This document shows, piece after piece, positions 1-5,372 of a stretch of 6,858 nucleotides of DNA. This DNA is from CBFHMJ01 sp965656875. Lineage in GTDB: Bacteria > Pseudomonadota > Gammaproteobacteria > Enterobacterales > Alteromonadaceae. Within the stretch, counting starts at the first letter, position 1. Each line of letters opens with the position of its first letter. Made by a program: the position numbers and the translations under genes. Where the stretch lies: NCBI GenBank assembly GCA_965656875.1, contig CBFHMJ010000017.1:1-6858 (forward strand), in the 5' to 3' direction. The notes beneath the pieces are model-generated. The model did not search any database. It was not told the origin of the DNA and saw only the letters and a list, made by a program, of their open reading frames with translations.

Positions 1-208
1 AAAAAATACGACGTTGGGATGAATTTGCGTTATCTTCCACTGGCATACTCGACTGTAAATTGCGAATAACAACAGATTGACGTGAAAAGCGCTTAAATCA
101 AAGATGTGATGACCGGACGGTTACCAACCTTTATCAGCAGAAGAGACCTTGTCATCACTTACCGGGTCTTTTCATCGCTGTTGACGACTTTGATTTACAG
201 CGAAATTC
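1..208 (-). other. Degraded sequence, probably toxin relic
   Basis: This lies downstream of the Hint relic in the direction of transcription, where a toxin C-terminus would be expected. Minus-strand frames give short bits (a frame with KSSTAMKRPGK near 160-195) interrupted by several stops. No recognisable family, no immunity-like frame and no terminator were seen. The toxin assignment rests only on position. Confidence 0.3.
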
Positions 209-357
209 TTTGCACTATTTGTAATCTCTCCATTACCAGAACCAACGCATTTATACTTTCTCTTTCCGCTTTCATTCTGATAATGAACAAGTCCCCCGCT
301 TCTGCGAGACATCACTCGAATGGAACTCATTCACTGTATAGTTATAGACAGCAGTAA
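209..357 (-). pseudogene. Relic of pretoxin Hint C-terminus and linker
   Basis: Read on the minus strand, this stretch encodes the end of a Hint domain similar to the one at 6356-6689. It gives TAVYNYTVNEFHSSDVSQ, then, after a one-base frameshift in a G-rich run near 292-297, LVHYQNESGKRKYKCVGSG and NGEIT. The head cassette has FTVDEFHSYHVSQDRGLVHNQ followed by KYKCVGSGNGEVTKG, so the homology is direct. Leftward of about 209 the minus strand continues as NSAKNFAVNQ and then breaks up into stops in all frames. I could not place a toxin family there. This is a decayed cassette junction, not a gene. The plus-strand open frame at 106-357 is its antisense shadow. Confidence 0.8.
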
Positions 358-539
358 TACATCCAGGTTATCTAAGCCATTTATTTAAAGCATTACCTAA
401 GTGCAGAGCAAACAATGAATTTACCGATCAGCTATCATGAAATTTTAAAACTTAGCAGTGGGATTACCGGGATTTCACCATTGGAATATGCTTTCCCAAA
501 TGGTTACTAATTACTCTCGCAACGCGACTAACTCGCTAC
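358..539. other. Intergenic stretch, no supported gene
   Basis: This lies between the stop of the 540-1022 gene and the leftmost Hint relic. The only open frame with protein-like composition is a 31-codon plus-strand one (415-510, MNLPISYHEILKLSSG...), which has no good ribosome binding site. No hairpin followed by a T-run was found downstream of 540 on the minus strand. Confidence 0.5.
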
Positions 540-1022
540 TTATTTTTCTATTACATAAAGTGTATTCGGAGGACAATCTTCAACGCAATCAGAGACAACC
601 AAGCTTTCAAATGATTTCATAGCGCTTTTTTTTACATGCTCTATTTCATCACATAAGCTAAGCGAGAATCCTAATTCTGAGACAAATGCTGAACCCAATA
701 ATAATTTAACAATTTTCGTGATTTCAAGGATTCTATCTTGTAACAAGGGTGGAAATTGTTTTTGAAAATCACTTTGTGATTCATCTTCAGGATCATAGTC
801 ATCTTCATTAAGTAATATTGTTGCCATGTTTGAATCACTTGAATCTGATATCACAAATTGAACAATATCATCTCGTGACATCAAGCTTTTTGGGTAATTA
901 TATAAACTTAATTCACTCTCAAACTTAAACCCAAAAGCTGTCTTTTTCTGAATATCACTTTCTAAAGAGAGCAATTCACTTTTTTGAAGTGAATTGATAT
1001 AGCCAATAACAGTTTCACTCAT
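540..1022 (-). CDS. Probable immunity protein, unknown family
   Basis: Encodes 160 residues, acidic and without signal peptide or membrane segment, as expected of a cytoplasmic immunity protein. I do not recognise the family. Visible features are a strongly acidic loop around residues 73-82 (NEDDYDPEDESQ) and a C-terminal half that looks helical. The ATG at 1022 is supported because it overlaps the stop of the upstream toxin frame as ATGA, typical of translational coupling. The upstream toxin frame (ending ...IPAGSWIKDK) is a pseudogene, so this is an orphan immunity gene whose own frame is intact. Function is inferred from position only: a small gene directly behind a toxin C-terminus in a polymorphic toxin locus. 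The partner protein would be the HQH-ending toxin at 1019-1358. Confidence 0.75.
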   Translation of the reverse strand: MSETVIGYINSLQKSELLSLESDIQKKTAFGFKFESELSLYNYPKSLMSRDDIVQFVISDSSDSNMATILLNEDDYDPEDESQSDFQKQFPPLLQDRILEITKIVKLLLGSAFVSELGFSLSLCDEIEHVKKSAMKSFESLVVSDCVEDCPPNTLYVIEK

Positions 1023-1358
1023 TTATCTTTTATCCAAGATCCCGCAGGTATACCATTTTCTGAGAGCTCTTTAAAAACATCTTGTTTTTATTGGAAATCC
1101 TCGTTCGTTGTAGTCAAATCAGTGTTGATGCGCTTCAGATCGACCATCAGCACGTTGACACAATGGACCATGAGAACTTCGATGACCATAATTCTCCCGA
1201 CTAAATGAACGGCCTTTCTCATCATAATAAGTGACACTTGATGAACCGTCTGCTTGTCGGCCTTCTATTATTGAATTTGGTTCTTGAGTTTTGGGAGCTT
1301 TACCACCAGTATTTACTATATGAGGAGTTTCTACACTATCTGCAACTTCACCAAAATC
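1019..1358 (-). pseudogene. Broken toxin C-terminal domain (GR-YYDEKGR-HxH type)
   Basis: The minus strand reads FGEVADSVETPHIVNTGGK, then KTQEPNSIIEGRQADGSSS, VTYYDEKGRSFSRENYGHRS and SHGPLCQRADGRSEAHQH. A TGA (1119-1121) follows, then FDYNERGFPI in the same frame. After a second shift in an A-run near 1089-1094 it resumes as KQDVFKELSENGIPAGSWIKDK and stops at 1019-1021 over the ATG of the next gene. The Gly/Arg/Tyr-rich body ending in a His-x-His cluster is a pattern I associate with secreted polymorphic toxin tips, possibly the type-24 group, but I cannot confirm that. It is also out of frame with the Hint relic in front of it (1331-1495), so at least three lesions separate it from expression as a toxin. 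Confidence 0.75.
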
Positions 1359-1495
1359 CTGTCCTGCGACACATAATACGAATGGAATCCATCCACGGTA
1401 AAGTTATACATCGCTTCCCGGTGGTGCAGGTGATTCAGCGAAATCACTGCCGTAGCGCTGAATATGCCAGTTTCTATCACATCGCCCGGGTTCAT
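1331..1495 (-). pseudogene. Hint-domain relic with a fortuitous start
   Basis: Translates as MNPGDVIETGIFSATAVISL, NHLHHREAMYNFTVDGFHSY and YVSQDRILVKLQIV. This matches the C-terminal half of the head Hint domain (LNPGDVIETDTF..., ISLNDLHRREATYNFTV..., SQDRGLVHNQ) almost residue for residue, up to SQDR. The final His-Asn of the Hint domain is lost, and a one-base shift places the toxin C-terminus in another frame. The 5' edge (1496-1517) is fused to a VTKNGG-coding junction. By chance this puts GGAGG four bases before ATG, so a 54-residue Hint fragment could be translated. It lacks the Hint N-terminal block and should be inactive. Confidence 0.8.
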
Positions 1496-1517
1496 TTACC
1501 TCCATTCTTTGTAACAT
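1496..1517 (-). pseudogene. Remnant of a toxin-module start (VTK junction)
   Basis: The minus strand reads ATGTTACAAAGAATGGAGG, encoding VTKNGG in the cassette frame. The same sequence starts the modules at 2496, 3600 and 5544. Only about 20 bp of the module remain before the Hint relic begins at 1495, so a nearly complete deletion or recombination occurred here. It lies about 35 bp after the stop of the 1553-2227 gene. Confidence 0.6.
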
Positions 1518-1552
1518 CGAACTAGCGATAATTAAAAATAGCGTTTGTTCAT

Positions 1553-2227
1553 TCACTTTACTTCGGCACTTTGCCTTTGTTCAAAAATATCTAAGTGATA
1601 TTCTCCAGTTTCTTCCCACGCATAGGGATATAGAGCTTCTTCACCTTTGGTTGCAATTAGTTCGACAGCTTTTACAATGTCCAAACTAAAGCTAGATCTT
1701 TCAGACTTAATTGCTATTAGCTTTGTTAGCTCTTCGATCAACAAGTCAAATGATTTGCTTCCAGGGCCTGCACTAGACAATAAAATCCCGTTTTCATATG
1801 TAGAAAGTAAGTTAAAAATAGCCGTGCAGTTTGCTGACGTTAACTTGACTACACCATAGAATATTACTTCCTCACCGCTTACAATCTCTTTTTCAAATAA
1901 GAAATTTAAAGGGCCAACCTTATAATCTTTGCTCAACGCTCTACCTAAACCAAAATAGCAAGCAATACGTGTATCCTTTTGCCAGTAAGGGCTAACAATA
2001 AAGCAATAAATTTCCTTTCCACTCGATGAAAATTTATCTCTGATTGAGTCGAAAATTATGGTTGAAACCTCCTTCCATTGGGAAAAACTGTCCGTAGCGA
2101 TCATCAATTTAATTACACTAACAATTCCTTTAAAATCAGCTACTCCAAACCGTTTAAATTCATAGTCACTGCTTTTTATATCTGCAAGATGCTGAATTGT
2201 TAAGTTATTCATCTTTCTTGTACTCAT
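1553..2227 (-). CDS. Probable immunity protein, 224 residues, unknown family
   Basis: Encodes MSTRKMNNLTIQHLADIKSS and onward, ending EYHLDIFEQRQSAEVK. It is cytoplasmic-looking, with no signal peptide or membrane helix, and is the longest immunity-type protein in the window. I do not recognise the family. Start choice: the frame stays open to 2344, but that part lies in another frame over the toxin C-terminus and is almost certainly non-coding. ATG at 2227 has AAAGGG four bases upstream. ATG at 2212 is the alternative and overlaps the toxin stop. Either start overlaps the toxin relic at 2205-2496 and implies translational coupling. Its own frame has no lesion although the toxin upstream is frameshifted. 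Confidence 0.75.
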   Translation of the reverse strand: MSTRKMNNLTIQHLADIKSSDYEFKRFGVADFKGIVSVIKLMIATDSFSQWKEVSTIIFDSIRDKFSSSGKEIYCFIVSPYWQKDTRIACYFGLGRALSKDYKVGPLNFLFEKEIVSGEEVIFYGVVKLTSANCTAIFNLLSTYENGILLSSAGPGSKSFDLLIEELTKLIAIKSERSSFSLDIVKAVELIATKGEEALYPYAWEETGEYHLDIFEQRQSAEVK

Positions 2228-2496
2228 AGTGCCCTTTGATGCCGCCTTTTCCATTTTTGTTAACATGTGCTGTATCGTATGATCCGTCATCAGGGAACTT
2301 GTGGCCAGAGTGCTCCTGCAATTTCCTACTTCCACCAAAATCATATTCAGTAGTGGTTTTTCTAGTATCTAACCCATCTGCTTTTAAATTCTTCGTATGG
2401 GTAATATGTGTTTCACTTGTTGGGATTACCATGCTTGTCACGTGGCAACGTTCTATCTGGACGATAGCTTCCAGGCTTTCCACTCTTTGTAACATT
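2205..2496 (-). pseudogene. Frameshifted toxin C-terminal module
   Basis: Starts at the conserved junction (ATGTTACAAAGAG). The cassette frame reads NVTKSGKPGSYRPDRTLPRD followed by KHGNPNK and a stop. The rest is in the next frame: PTSETHITHTKNLKADGLDT, RKTTTEYDFGGSRKLQEHSG, HKFPDDGSYDTAHVNKNGKG, ending GHYEYKKDE at 2205. A single shift around 2417-2431 would restore one product of about 95 residues. The SGKPGSYRPDRTLPRDKHGN opening is a recurrent start of C-terminal toxin tips in my memory of such families. The GSRKLQEHSGHKFPDDG block resembles tips of other toxins. The active-site type is unknown. The intact 1553-2227 gene directly behind it is the expected immunity partner. Confidence 0.7.
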
Positions 2497-2505
2497 ACTG
2501 GATAA

Positions 2506-2937
2506 TCATATCTTGAAAGCTTTCATATCGCTTTTGAATTGGTCCCAGTCACCATTCCTGAAAGCTGAAATAACTTTTTGAGAGCTGTCCTCATCATGAA
2601 ACCCTGTGAGCGTAATACCCAGCTTGAATAGTATTATATAGCCATAGAACTCATAAGGATTACCATCTTTCTGGCAAAGCCTGCCAAAGAGATCGTCACC
2701 CCAATCTACTGCCATATCGTTAACTTGAAACTGGCCCGAAATCTGCGGTAACAGAGTACCTTCTCGCACACGCTTGCTATTAGCATCGTACCGAACAATC
2801 AATTTATCGTAGTGGTATTCCAATTCATATTCATTATTAGTCCGAATATTTATTGGCTTTCCGAGTTGATGAACAACCTCAGTTTCTGACATACCAAATT
2901 TAACGTGGCCAATTGATTTATAAGTTTCGATCTTCAT
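2506..2937 (-). CDS. Probable immunity protein with SmpA/BamE-like N-terminal motif
   Basis: Encodes 143 residues. The start is clear: ATG at 2937 with AGGATAGG four bases upstream, 10 bp after the stop of the toxin tail at 2948. The N-terminus (IGHVKFGMSETEVVHQLGKP, about residues 9-28) has the helix-turn pattern 'FGM(S/T)..EV...LG.P' seen in small SmpA/BamE-like folds. There is no lipoprotein signal, so the protein is expected in the cytoplasm. The rest is alternating strands (ELEYHYDKLIVRYD, GYIILFKLGITLTGF) ending KAFKI. Partner by position is the HHMP-motif toxin whose C-terminal tail immediately precedes it. The frame is intact although the toxin is split and frameshifted. Family assignment is not possible by eye. 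Confidence 0.75.
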   Translation of the reverse strand: MKIETYKSIGHVKFGMSETEVVHQLGKPINIRTNNEYELEYHYDKLIVRYDANSKRVREGTLLPQISGQFQVNDMAVDWGDDLFGRLCQKDGNPYEFYGYIILFKLGITLTGFHDEDSSQKVISAFRNGDWDQFKSDMKAFKI

Positions 2938-2947
2938 TACACCTATC

Positions 2948-3124
2948 CTATTTATTCAGCATGCCTTATGATTTCGCATAGTCCAGCATTTGGCCCATAG
3001 CTTGTTCGAACCTGGTTCGACTTCCAGCCCCTCAAGTGATGCCCGGCGAACATCATTATTTCTTTTGCAATAGCTCCTCTCACGCTCCCGGAACTCATCA
3101 TATCCACAACCTTTGCTCTAAAAA
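2948..3124 (-). pseudogene. C-terminal half of an HHMP-type nuclease toxin (frameshifted)
   Basis: The minus strand needs three frames to be read: RAKVVDMMSSGSVRGAIAKE, then NDVRRASLEG, then RFEQAMGQMLDYAKS, an in-frame TAA, and GMLNK with a TAG at 2948-2950. The composite matches the C-terminal pattern I remember for His-Me finger type tips that carry an HHMP motif: YR..I..M...G....A...EI.DVRR...., ....YNQA..EML.YAK.KG.LNK. The N-terminal half of such a toxin lies at 3437-3600, beyond the inserted repeat. Both halves, in the right order and orientation, point to one gene interrupted by recombination or insertion. The intact immunity gene follows 10 bp downstream. Confidence 0.7.
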
Positions 3125-3154
3125 TGTAGTGGCCAAATTTATTGTGCCACTACA
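3125..3154. repeat. Palindromic element end (TGTAGTGG...CCACTACA)
   Basis: A 30-bp sequence with nine-base perfect inverted ends (TGTAGTGGC and GCCACTACA). TG...CA ends of this kind resemble IS3-family terminal inverted repeats, and a related TGTAGTGGTCGATAAAAACT lies at 4998-5017. It sits exactly at the boundary between toxin sequence and repeat, as a solo insertion-sequence end or excision scar would. It could instead be an operator-like palindrome. Confidence 0.45.
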
Positions 3155-3296
3155 CGCCCAGTGGTTGGTTAATCCGTTACCTGAGCGCAAAGCCAACGAG
3201 TTTACCGCTCTGCTAATATGGAATATTAAAACGTAAAAGATGAGATTACCGGACGTTTTTTTCCCAGAACATGCGAGGGGCTGAACGTTCGCAAAC

Positions 3297-3318
3297 AAAA
3301 AAGCAGCCGAAGCTGCTT
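3297..3318 (-). terminator. Rho-independent terminator (copy 1)
   Basis: The minus strand reads AAGCAGCTTCGGCTGCTTTTTT: a five-pair GCAGC/GCTGC stem with a TTCG tetraloop, extended by A-T pairs and followed by six Ts. It is a textbook intrinsic terminator for minus-strand transcription. It would end transcripts coming from an immunity gene such as the one at 4446-4945. Here it lies between the two halves of a split toxin gene, so it should also block read-through from the upstream half. Confidence 0.8.
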
Positions 3319-3351
3319 AAAAGAAATAATATATTAAGAGGTTAACTTTGT

Positions 3352-3373
3352 AGGAAGCATGAACAGGCTTCCT
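3352..3373 (-). other. Hairpin in repeat, copy 1 (AGGAAGC/GCTTCCT)
   Basis: Inverted repeat AGGAAGC and GCTTCCT with a short loop, no T-run. It corresponds to the coding tail EEAC.(C/G)FL of the immunity-type gene read at 4446-4945. It is therefore probably coding sequence that happens to be self-complementary, not an independent terminator. Confidence 0.5.
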
Positions 3374-3376
3374 CAT

Positions 3377-3436
3377 ACTTTATTCGTACTTAGCCAATTA
3401 TTCCCTTAGGTCAGCTTCGGGTTCATCGACATTATA
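3377..3436 (-). pseudogene. Tail fragment of an immunity-type gene
   Basis: The minus strand reads YNVDEPEADLRE and a stop, then, after a shift, KYEEACSCFL running into the repeat. The intact counterpart at 4446-4558 reads ANLDERESNGKWDDEEACLG followed by FL and a stop. The two tails therefore look related, and copy 1 carries the end of a second, otherwise lost, gene of this family. The fragment is short and the alignment is by eye. Confidence 0.45.
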
Positions 3437-3600
3437 GTGCAGCTACAACTCTCCGTTTATTTATGATCGCTCCTCGACATATAAATTGAAGGGTCTTTGC
3501 TATGCGACAGCCTATTAACAGAGTTTACAGGCATATGATGAACTTCATCATCCTCATTTGCCTTTTGAACCTTTCCGTATGGTCCTCCCTTAGTAACATT
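3437..3600 (-). pseudogene. N-terminal half of HHMP-motif nuclease toxin
   Basis: Starts at the conserved junction (ATGTTACTAAG), overlapping the stop of the preceding immunity gene. Reads NVTKGGPYGKVQKANEDDEV, HHMPVNSVNRLSHSKDPSIY, MSRSDHK, then an in-frame TAA (3457-3459) and TES. The HHMP motif (3529-3540) followed about 25 residues later by D-H is the pattern of His-Me finger (HNH/endonuclease VII-like) polymorphic toxin tips, in which the histidines bind metal and activate water for DNA cleavage. The stop falls right after the D-H motif, and from about 3436 the sequence switches to an immunity-gene tail and the 250-bp repeat. The rest of the toxin resumes at 3124. No active nuclease can be made. 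Confidence 0.75.
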
Positions 3601-4016
3601 TAATTATCCAGGAATGCTATAATCGCTTTCTCTACGTCACATCTAAATGTTTCAACATCTTCAACTTCACCAATCGCTTCTGCTTTTTCAATCATCAAGA
3701 AAAGGCTTTCTTTAACTGCATCGGCCACATTAACCTTAAGATCATTTTTATCAACACCACGCCAAAAACTCTCAGGAAAAACTAAGTCAATGGTGATTTC
3801 AGCATCTTTCTTAATGTACTTCATCCGTTCCGGACCTTCCGAGCCAAAATCTCGAACTTTACCGGATACTCGAAAGACTATTGAGAACATCACAATAGCT
3901 TTGAAATATCTACCTATAATACTTTTCCTGAAGCAATCGTTAAGCATCTTCTGGATTGGCCAGAAAAGATTATCAGCACTTGAGTCTCCATATTGACCAC
4001 TAATTTGAATCATCAT
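3600..4016 (-). CDS. Probable immunity protein, 138 residues
   Basis: Encodes MMIQISGQYGDSSADNLFWP and onward to FLDN. No signal peptide or membrane segment is seen. Conserved-looking blocks are RVSGKVRDFGSEGPERMKYI (residues 52-71) and ITIDLVFPESFWRGVDKND. An SG...F..EG.E......I.IDL.P...W pattern recalls a group of small immunity proteins (perhaps Imm12-like), but I am not certain. The frame is open to 4058, but ATG at 4016 or 4013 is preferred because GAAAGAAG lies 8-10 bases upstream and the toxin relic ends at 4019. The stop overlaps the junction sequence that begins the next module, so modules are packed with no spacer. The partner toxin relic is at 4019-4223. Confidence 0.75.
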   Translation of the reverse strand: MMIQISGQYGDSSADNLFWPIQKMLNDCFRKSIIGRYFKAIVMFSIVFRVSGKVRDFGSEGPERMKYIKKDAEITIDLVFPESFWRGVDKNDLKVNVADAVKESLFLMIEKAEAIGEVEDVETFRCDVEKAIIAFLDN

Positions 4017-4018
4017 AA

Positions 4019-4223
4019 TTACACTTCTTTCTACTTTGGCCGTTTTGTAACCGCCCAAGGCTCATGGTTTTTAGGTCCGGAGAATCTTTCAACCAGGCGC
4101 CTTTCTTTATCAAGCATTTGATCTCCAGGGCATCGACGATATTATTTAATTCTACCTCCAGCCAGCTTACTAACAATTTCATCCTGATTATGAACCTGCA
4201 CCCCCTGTCCTGCGACACATAAT
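4019..4223 (-). pseudogene. Hint tail plus very short toxin relic
   Basis: Begins with the last Hint codons (VSQDRG), has a small insertion that shifts the frame before VHNQDE, then reads VHNQDEIVSKLAGGRIK, a TAA, YRRCPGDQMLDKERRLVERF, SGPKNHEPWAVTKRPK, a TAG (4031-4033) and KEV with the final stop at 4019-4021. Only about 60 residues separate VHNQ from the stop, short for a toxin tip, so an internal deletion is likely. The ERRLVERF...EPWAVTKRPK ending looks like a genuine domain end whose family I cannot name. The 5' edge abuts repeat copy 2 at 4224 exactly. The intact gene at 3600-4016 follows within 3 bp. Confidence 0.7.
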
Positions 4224-4474
4224 TGAAGTGGCCAAATTTATTGTGCCACTACACCCCGGTGGATGGTTAATCCGTTACCTGAGCGAAAAACCAAAGAGTT
4301 TACCGCTCTGCTAATATGGAATATTAAAACGTAAAAGGTGAGATTACGGGACGGTTTTCTTACCAGAACATGCGAGGGGCTGAACGTTCACAAACAAAAA
4401 AACAGCCGAAACTGCTTTAAAGAAAAATATGTTAAATGCTCAATATTATAGGAAGCCTAAACAGGCTTCCTCAT
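4224..4474. repeat. Direct repeat copy 2 (~250 bp, intergenic unit)
   Basis: Second copy of the unit at 3125-3376. Its left end reads TGAAGTGGCC (one change from TGTAGTGGCC), so the terminal palindrome is damaged. It contains the weaker terminator at 4396-4417 and ends in the coding tail of the immunity-type gene at 4446-4945. The left end abuts a Hint relic. This copy is probably the original context, because the gene tail is continuous with its gene here. Confidence 0.85.
4396..4417 (-). terminator. Rho-independent terminator (copy 2)
   Basis: The minus strand reads AAAGCAGTTTCGGCTGTTTT with further Ts. The stem matches the copy-1 terminator, but two pairs have become G-T, so it still folds, less stably. 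It lies about 30 bp after the stop of the 4446-4945 gene and is the natural terminator of that gene. Confidence 0.7.
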
Positions 4475-4945
4475 CATCCCACTTGCCGTTGGACTCACGT
4501 TCATCAAGATTTGCCCGTACATCCTCATAAGAAATAGCCGGAGGAATATCTACGGCTACTAACCGAGGCTGATCATTAACCAACTTAAGTCTTTTCCAAC
4601 TACGTAATACTCAAACTGTGCGGTTTGTTCCATAACACGACTAATAACTTCTGGATTTACATCATAGACACATAAATTTTCTTTTTCTGTCTCAGGTATC
4701 CACCACACACGTCCTTCTCTTTTGGGCATATGTTTCACGATATGATCACTCGGAAAGTCGTAGTCATAAGAAAGATGAGGCCTAACTAGCCCCATCCACC
4801 ATGAACGAGGGTTGTCTTCTGCATAAAGCTGCATCGTTTTCTTTTGAATCTCAGCAGACTCTGTTGGCGTACATTTAACCAACTCATCATTGGATAAATT
4901 CAAATTAGCTAATATTTCATCAAGCTCGCTTTCTACAGTCCACAT
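4446..4945 (-). pseudogene. Frameshifted immunity-type gene (DUF6756-like)
   Basis: The first part encodes MWTVESELDEILANLNLSND and onward, with WWMGLVRP, REGRVWWIPETEKENLCVYD and FEYYVVGKDLSWLMI, then drifts into SLG and a TAG at 4559-4561. Directly after, the next frame reads DQPRLVAVDIPPAISYEDVR, ANLDERESNGKWDDEEACLG, FL and a TAA at 4446-4448. A 1-base deletion (or 2-base insertion) near 4565-4580 explains this; the whole would be about 166 residues. The (F/E)YY(I/V)V..K...WL(L/M) motif before the break is what I remember from DUF6756-type immunity proteins, with moderate certainty. Start ATG 4945 has AGGA 8 bases upstream. A shortened 128-residue protein may still be made. It is the only immunity-type frame broken in this window. 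Confidence 0.65.
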
Positions 4946-4997
4946 ACCTAAGTCCTGATAATTAACGGAGCCTTCACCTTTATTGGGAGAACGGAAG
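4946..4997 (-). other. Short open stretch before the 4945 start
   Basis: The minus strand reads HFRSPNKGEGSVNYQDLG in the same frame as the gene that follows. It may be the last residues of a toxin module, since this is where one would expect it, but it is too short to assign. It is bounded on the right by the TGTAGTGG element end at 4998. Confidence 0.3.
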
Positions 4998-5020
4998 TGT
5001 AGTGGTCGATAAAAACTGGT
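4998..5020. repeat. Possible insertion-sequence end (TGTAGTGGTCGATAAAAACT)
   Basis: Shares TGTAGTGG and an ATAAA-containing spacing before TGG with the minus-strand reading of the palindrome at 3125-3154. Similar TG-starting ends occur in IS3-family elements. No transposase lies beside it, so it would be a solo end. It marks a module boundary, like the ends at 3125 and 4224. Confidence 0.35.
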
Positions 5021-5043
5021 TTTTACTGTGGTGTAAATAATCA

Positions 5044-5061
5044 GCCCCGCGAATGCGGGGC
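5044..5061 (-). terminator. Hairpin terminator after Imm53-like gene
   Basis: GCCCCGC-GAAT-GCGGGGC, a seven-pair GC stem about 11 bp downstream of the stop at 5072. On the minus strand it is followed by TGATTATTTA, a poor T-run. It is a probable terminator of moderate strength for the 5072-5362 gene. Confidence 0.6.
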
Positions 5062-5071
5062 CACTTAAAAT

Positions 5072-5362
5072 TCAGGCAATTTCAGCCCAATTTAAAAAGA
5101 CTTTAATTAATTCCTCCAAATTGGAAGTACCACCTGCCCCTTTGAATACACCATCAGAAACGTTGCAGTAAATCCAATTAGTCTCATTCCTCTGAATATC
5201 CATTTCGTCAAAGCGTTTTCCTGAGAGTTCAGTCTCAGCAATATCAACTTGAATAGTCCATCCAGGATTATCCAAAGTATCTATTTTTACTCCAAAGCTA
5301 TGCTCCCAATCGCCATCACAATTAGATGCATACCAGTCCATTATTTTTTCTAATGTATTCAT
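5072..5362 (-). CDS. Imm53-like immunity protein
   Basis: Encodes 96 residues: MNTLEKIMDWYASNCDGDWE, HSFGVKIDTLDNPGWTIQVD, ... NWIYCNVSDGVFKGAGGTSN, LEELIKVFLNWAEIA. The W(Y)...CDGDWEH..G..I.TLDNPGW...(I/V)D opening, the W.(Y/F)C.V.DG.F.GAGG block and the final helical L.E.(I/L)..FL.W are the signature I know for the Imm53 family, and the length matches. Such proteins bind and neutralise a cognate toxin tip in the cytoplasm of the producer. The gene starts 10 bp after the stop of the frame ending PHTHDSSDPGGIRPARPDEL-PN, a tail commonly found in front of this family. No lesion is visible. A GC-rich hairpin follows the stop. Confidence 0.85.
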   Translation of the reverse strand: MNTLEKIMDWYASNCDGDWEHSFGVKIDTLDNPGWTIQVDIAETELSGKRFDEMDIQRNETNWIYCNVSDGVFKGAGGTSNLEELIKVFLNWAEIA

Positions 5363-5372
5363 ATAGTTTTTA

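Larger units (their letters stand above)
3125..3376. repeat. Direct repeat copy 1 (~250 bp, intergenic unit)
   Basis: Matches 4224-4474 in the same orientation, roughly nine bases in ten by eye over the first 200 bp. From left to right the unit holds a TGTAGTGGCC end that forms a near-palindrome with GCCACTACA about 20 bp on, a stretch with no supported gene, a GCAGC-TTCG-GCTGC hairpin with a minus-strand T-run, and a second hairpin (AGGAAGC...GGCTTCCT) inside the tail of an immunity-type coding end. Copy 1 lies inside a toxin gene, directly abutting the toxin tail at 3124. The unit is best read as the 3' end and downstream region of an immunity gene that was duplicated. Confidence 0.85.

Noticed and set aside
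106..357. 83-codon plus-strand open frame
   Set aside because: It is antisense to the Hint relic at 209-357, which has clear protein homology on the other strand.
1238..1525. 95-codon plus-strand open frame
   Set aside because: Antisense to the Hint relic and toxin relic. The similar plus-strand frame at 6413-6616 exists only because it is antisense to the head Hint domain.
2228..2344. N-terminal extension of the 1553-2227 gene to 2344
   Set aside because: It overlaps the toxin frame in another phase and shows no ribosome site; starts at 2227 or 2212 fit the module layout.
3036..3298. Open frames on both strands inside the repeat
   Set aside because: No conserved protein features, and the second copy of the repeat does not keep the frames open.
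4000..4218. 72-codon minus-strand frame beginning MSQDRGCRF
   Set aside because: Only the first residues belong to Hint. The rest is the wrong frame; the real toxin frame is VHNQDEIVSKL..., with stops.
3125..4474. CRISPR-like or integron-like array of repeats
   Set aside because: Only two long copies about 1.1 kb apart with genes between them; no regular spacers, no integrase and no attC-type folding consistent between modules.
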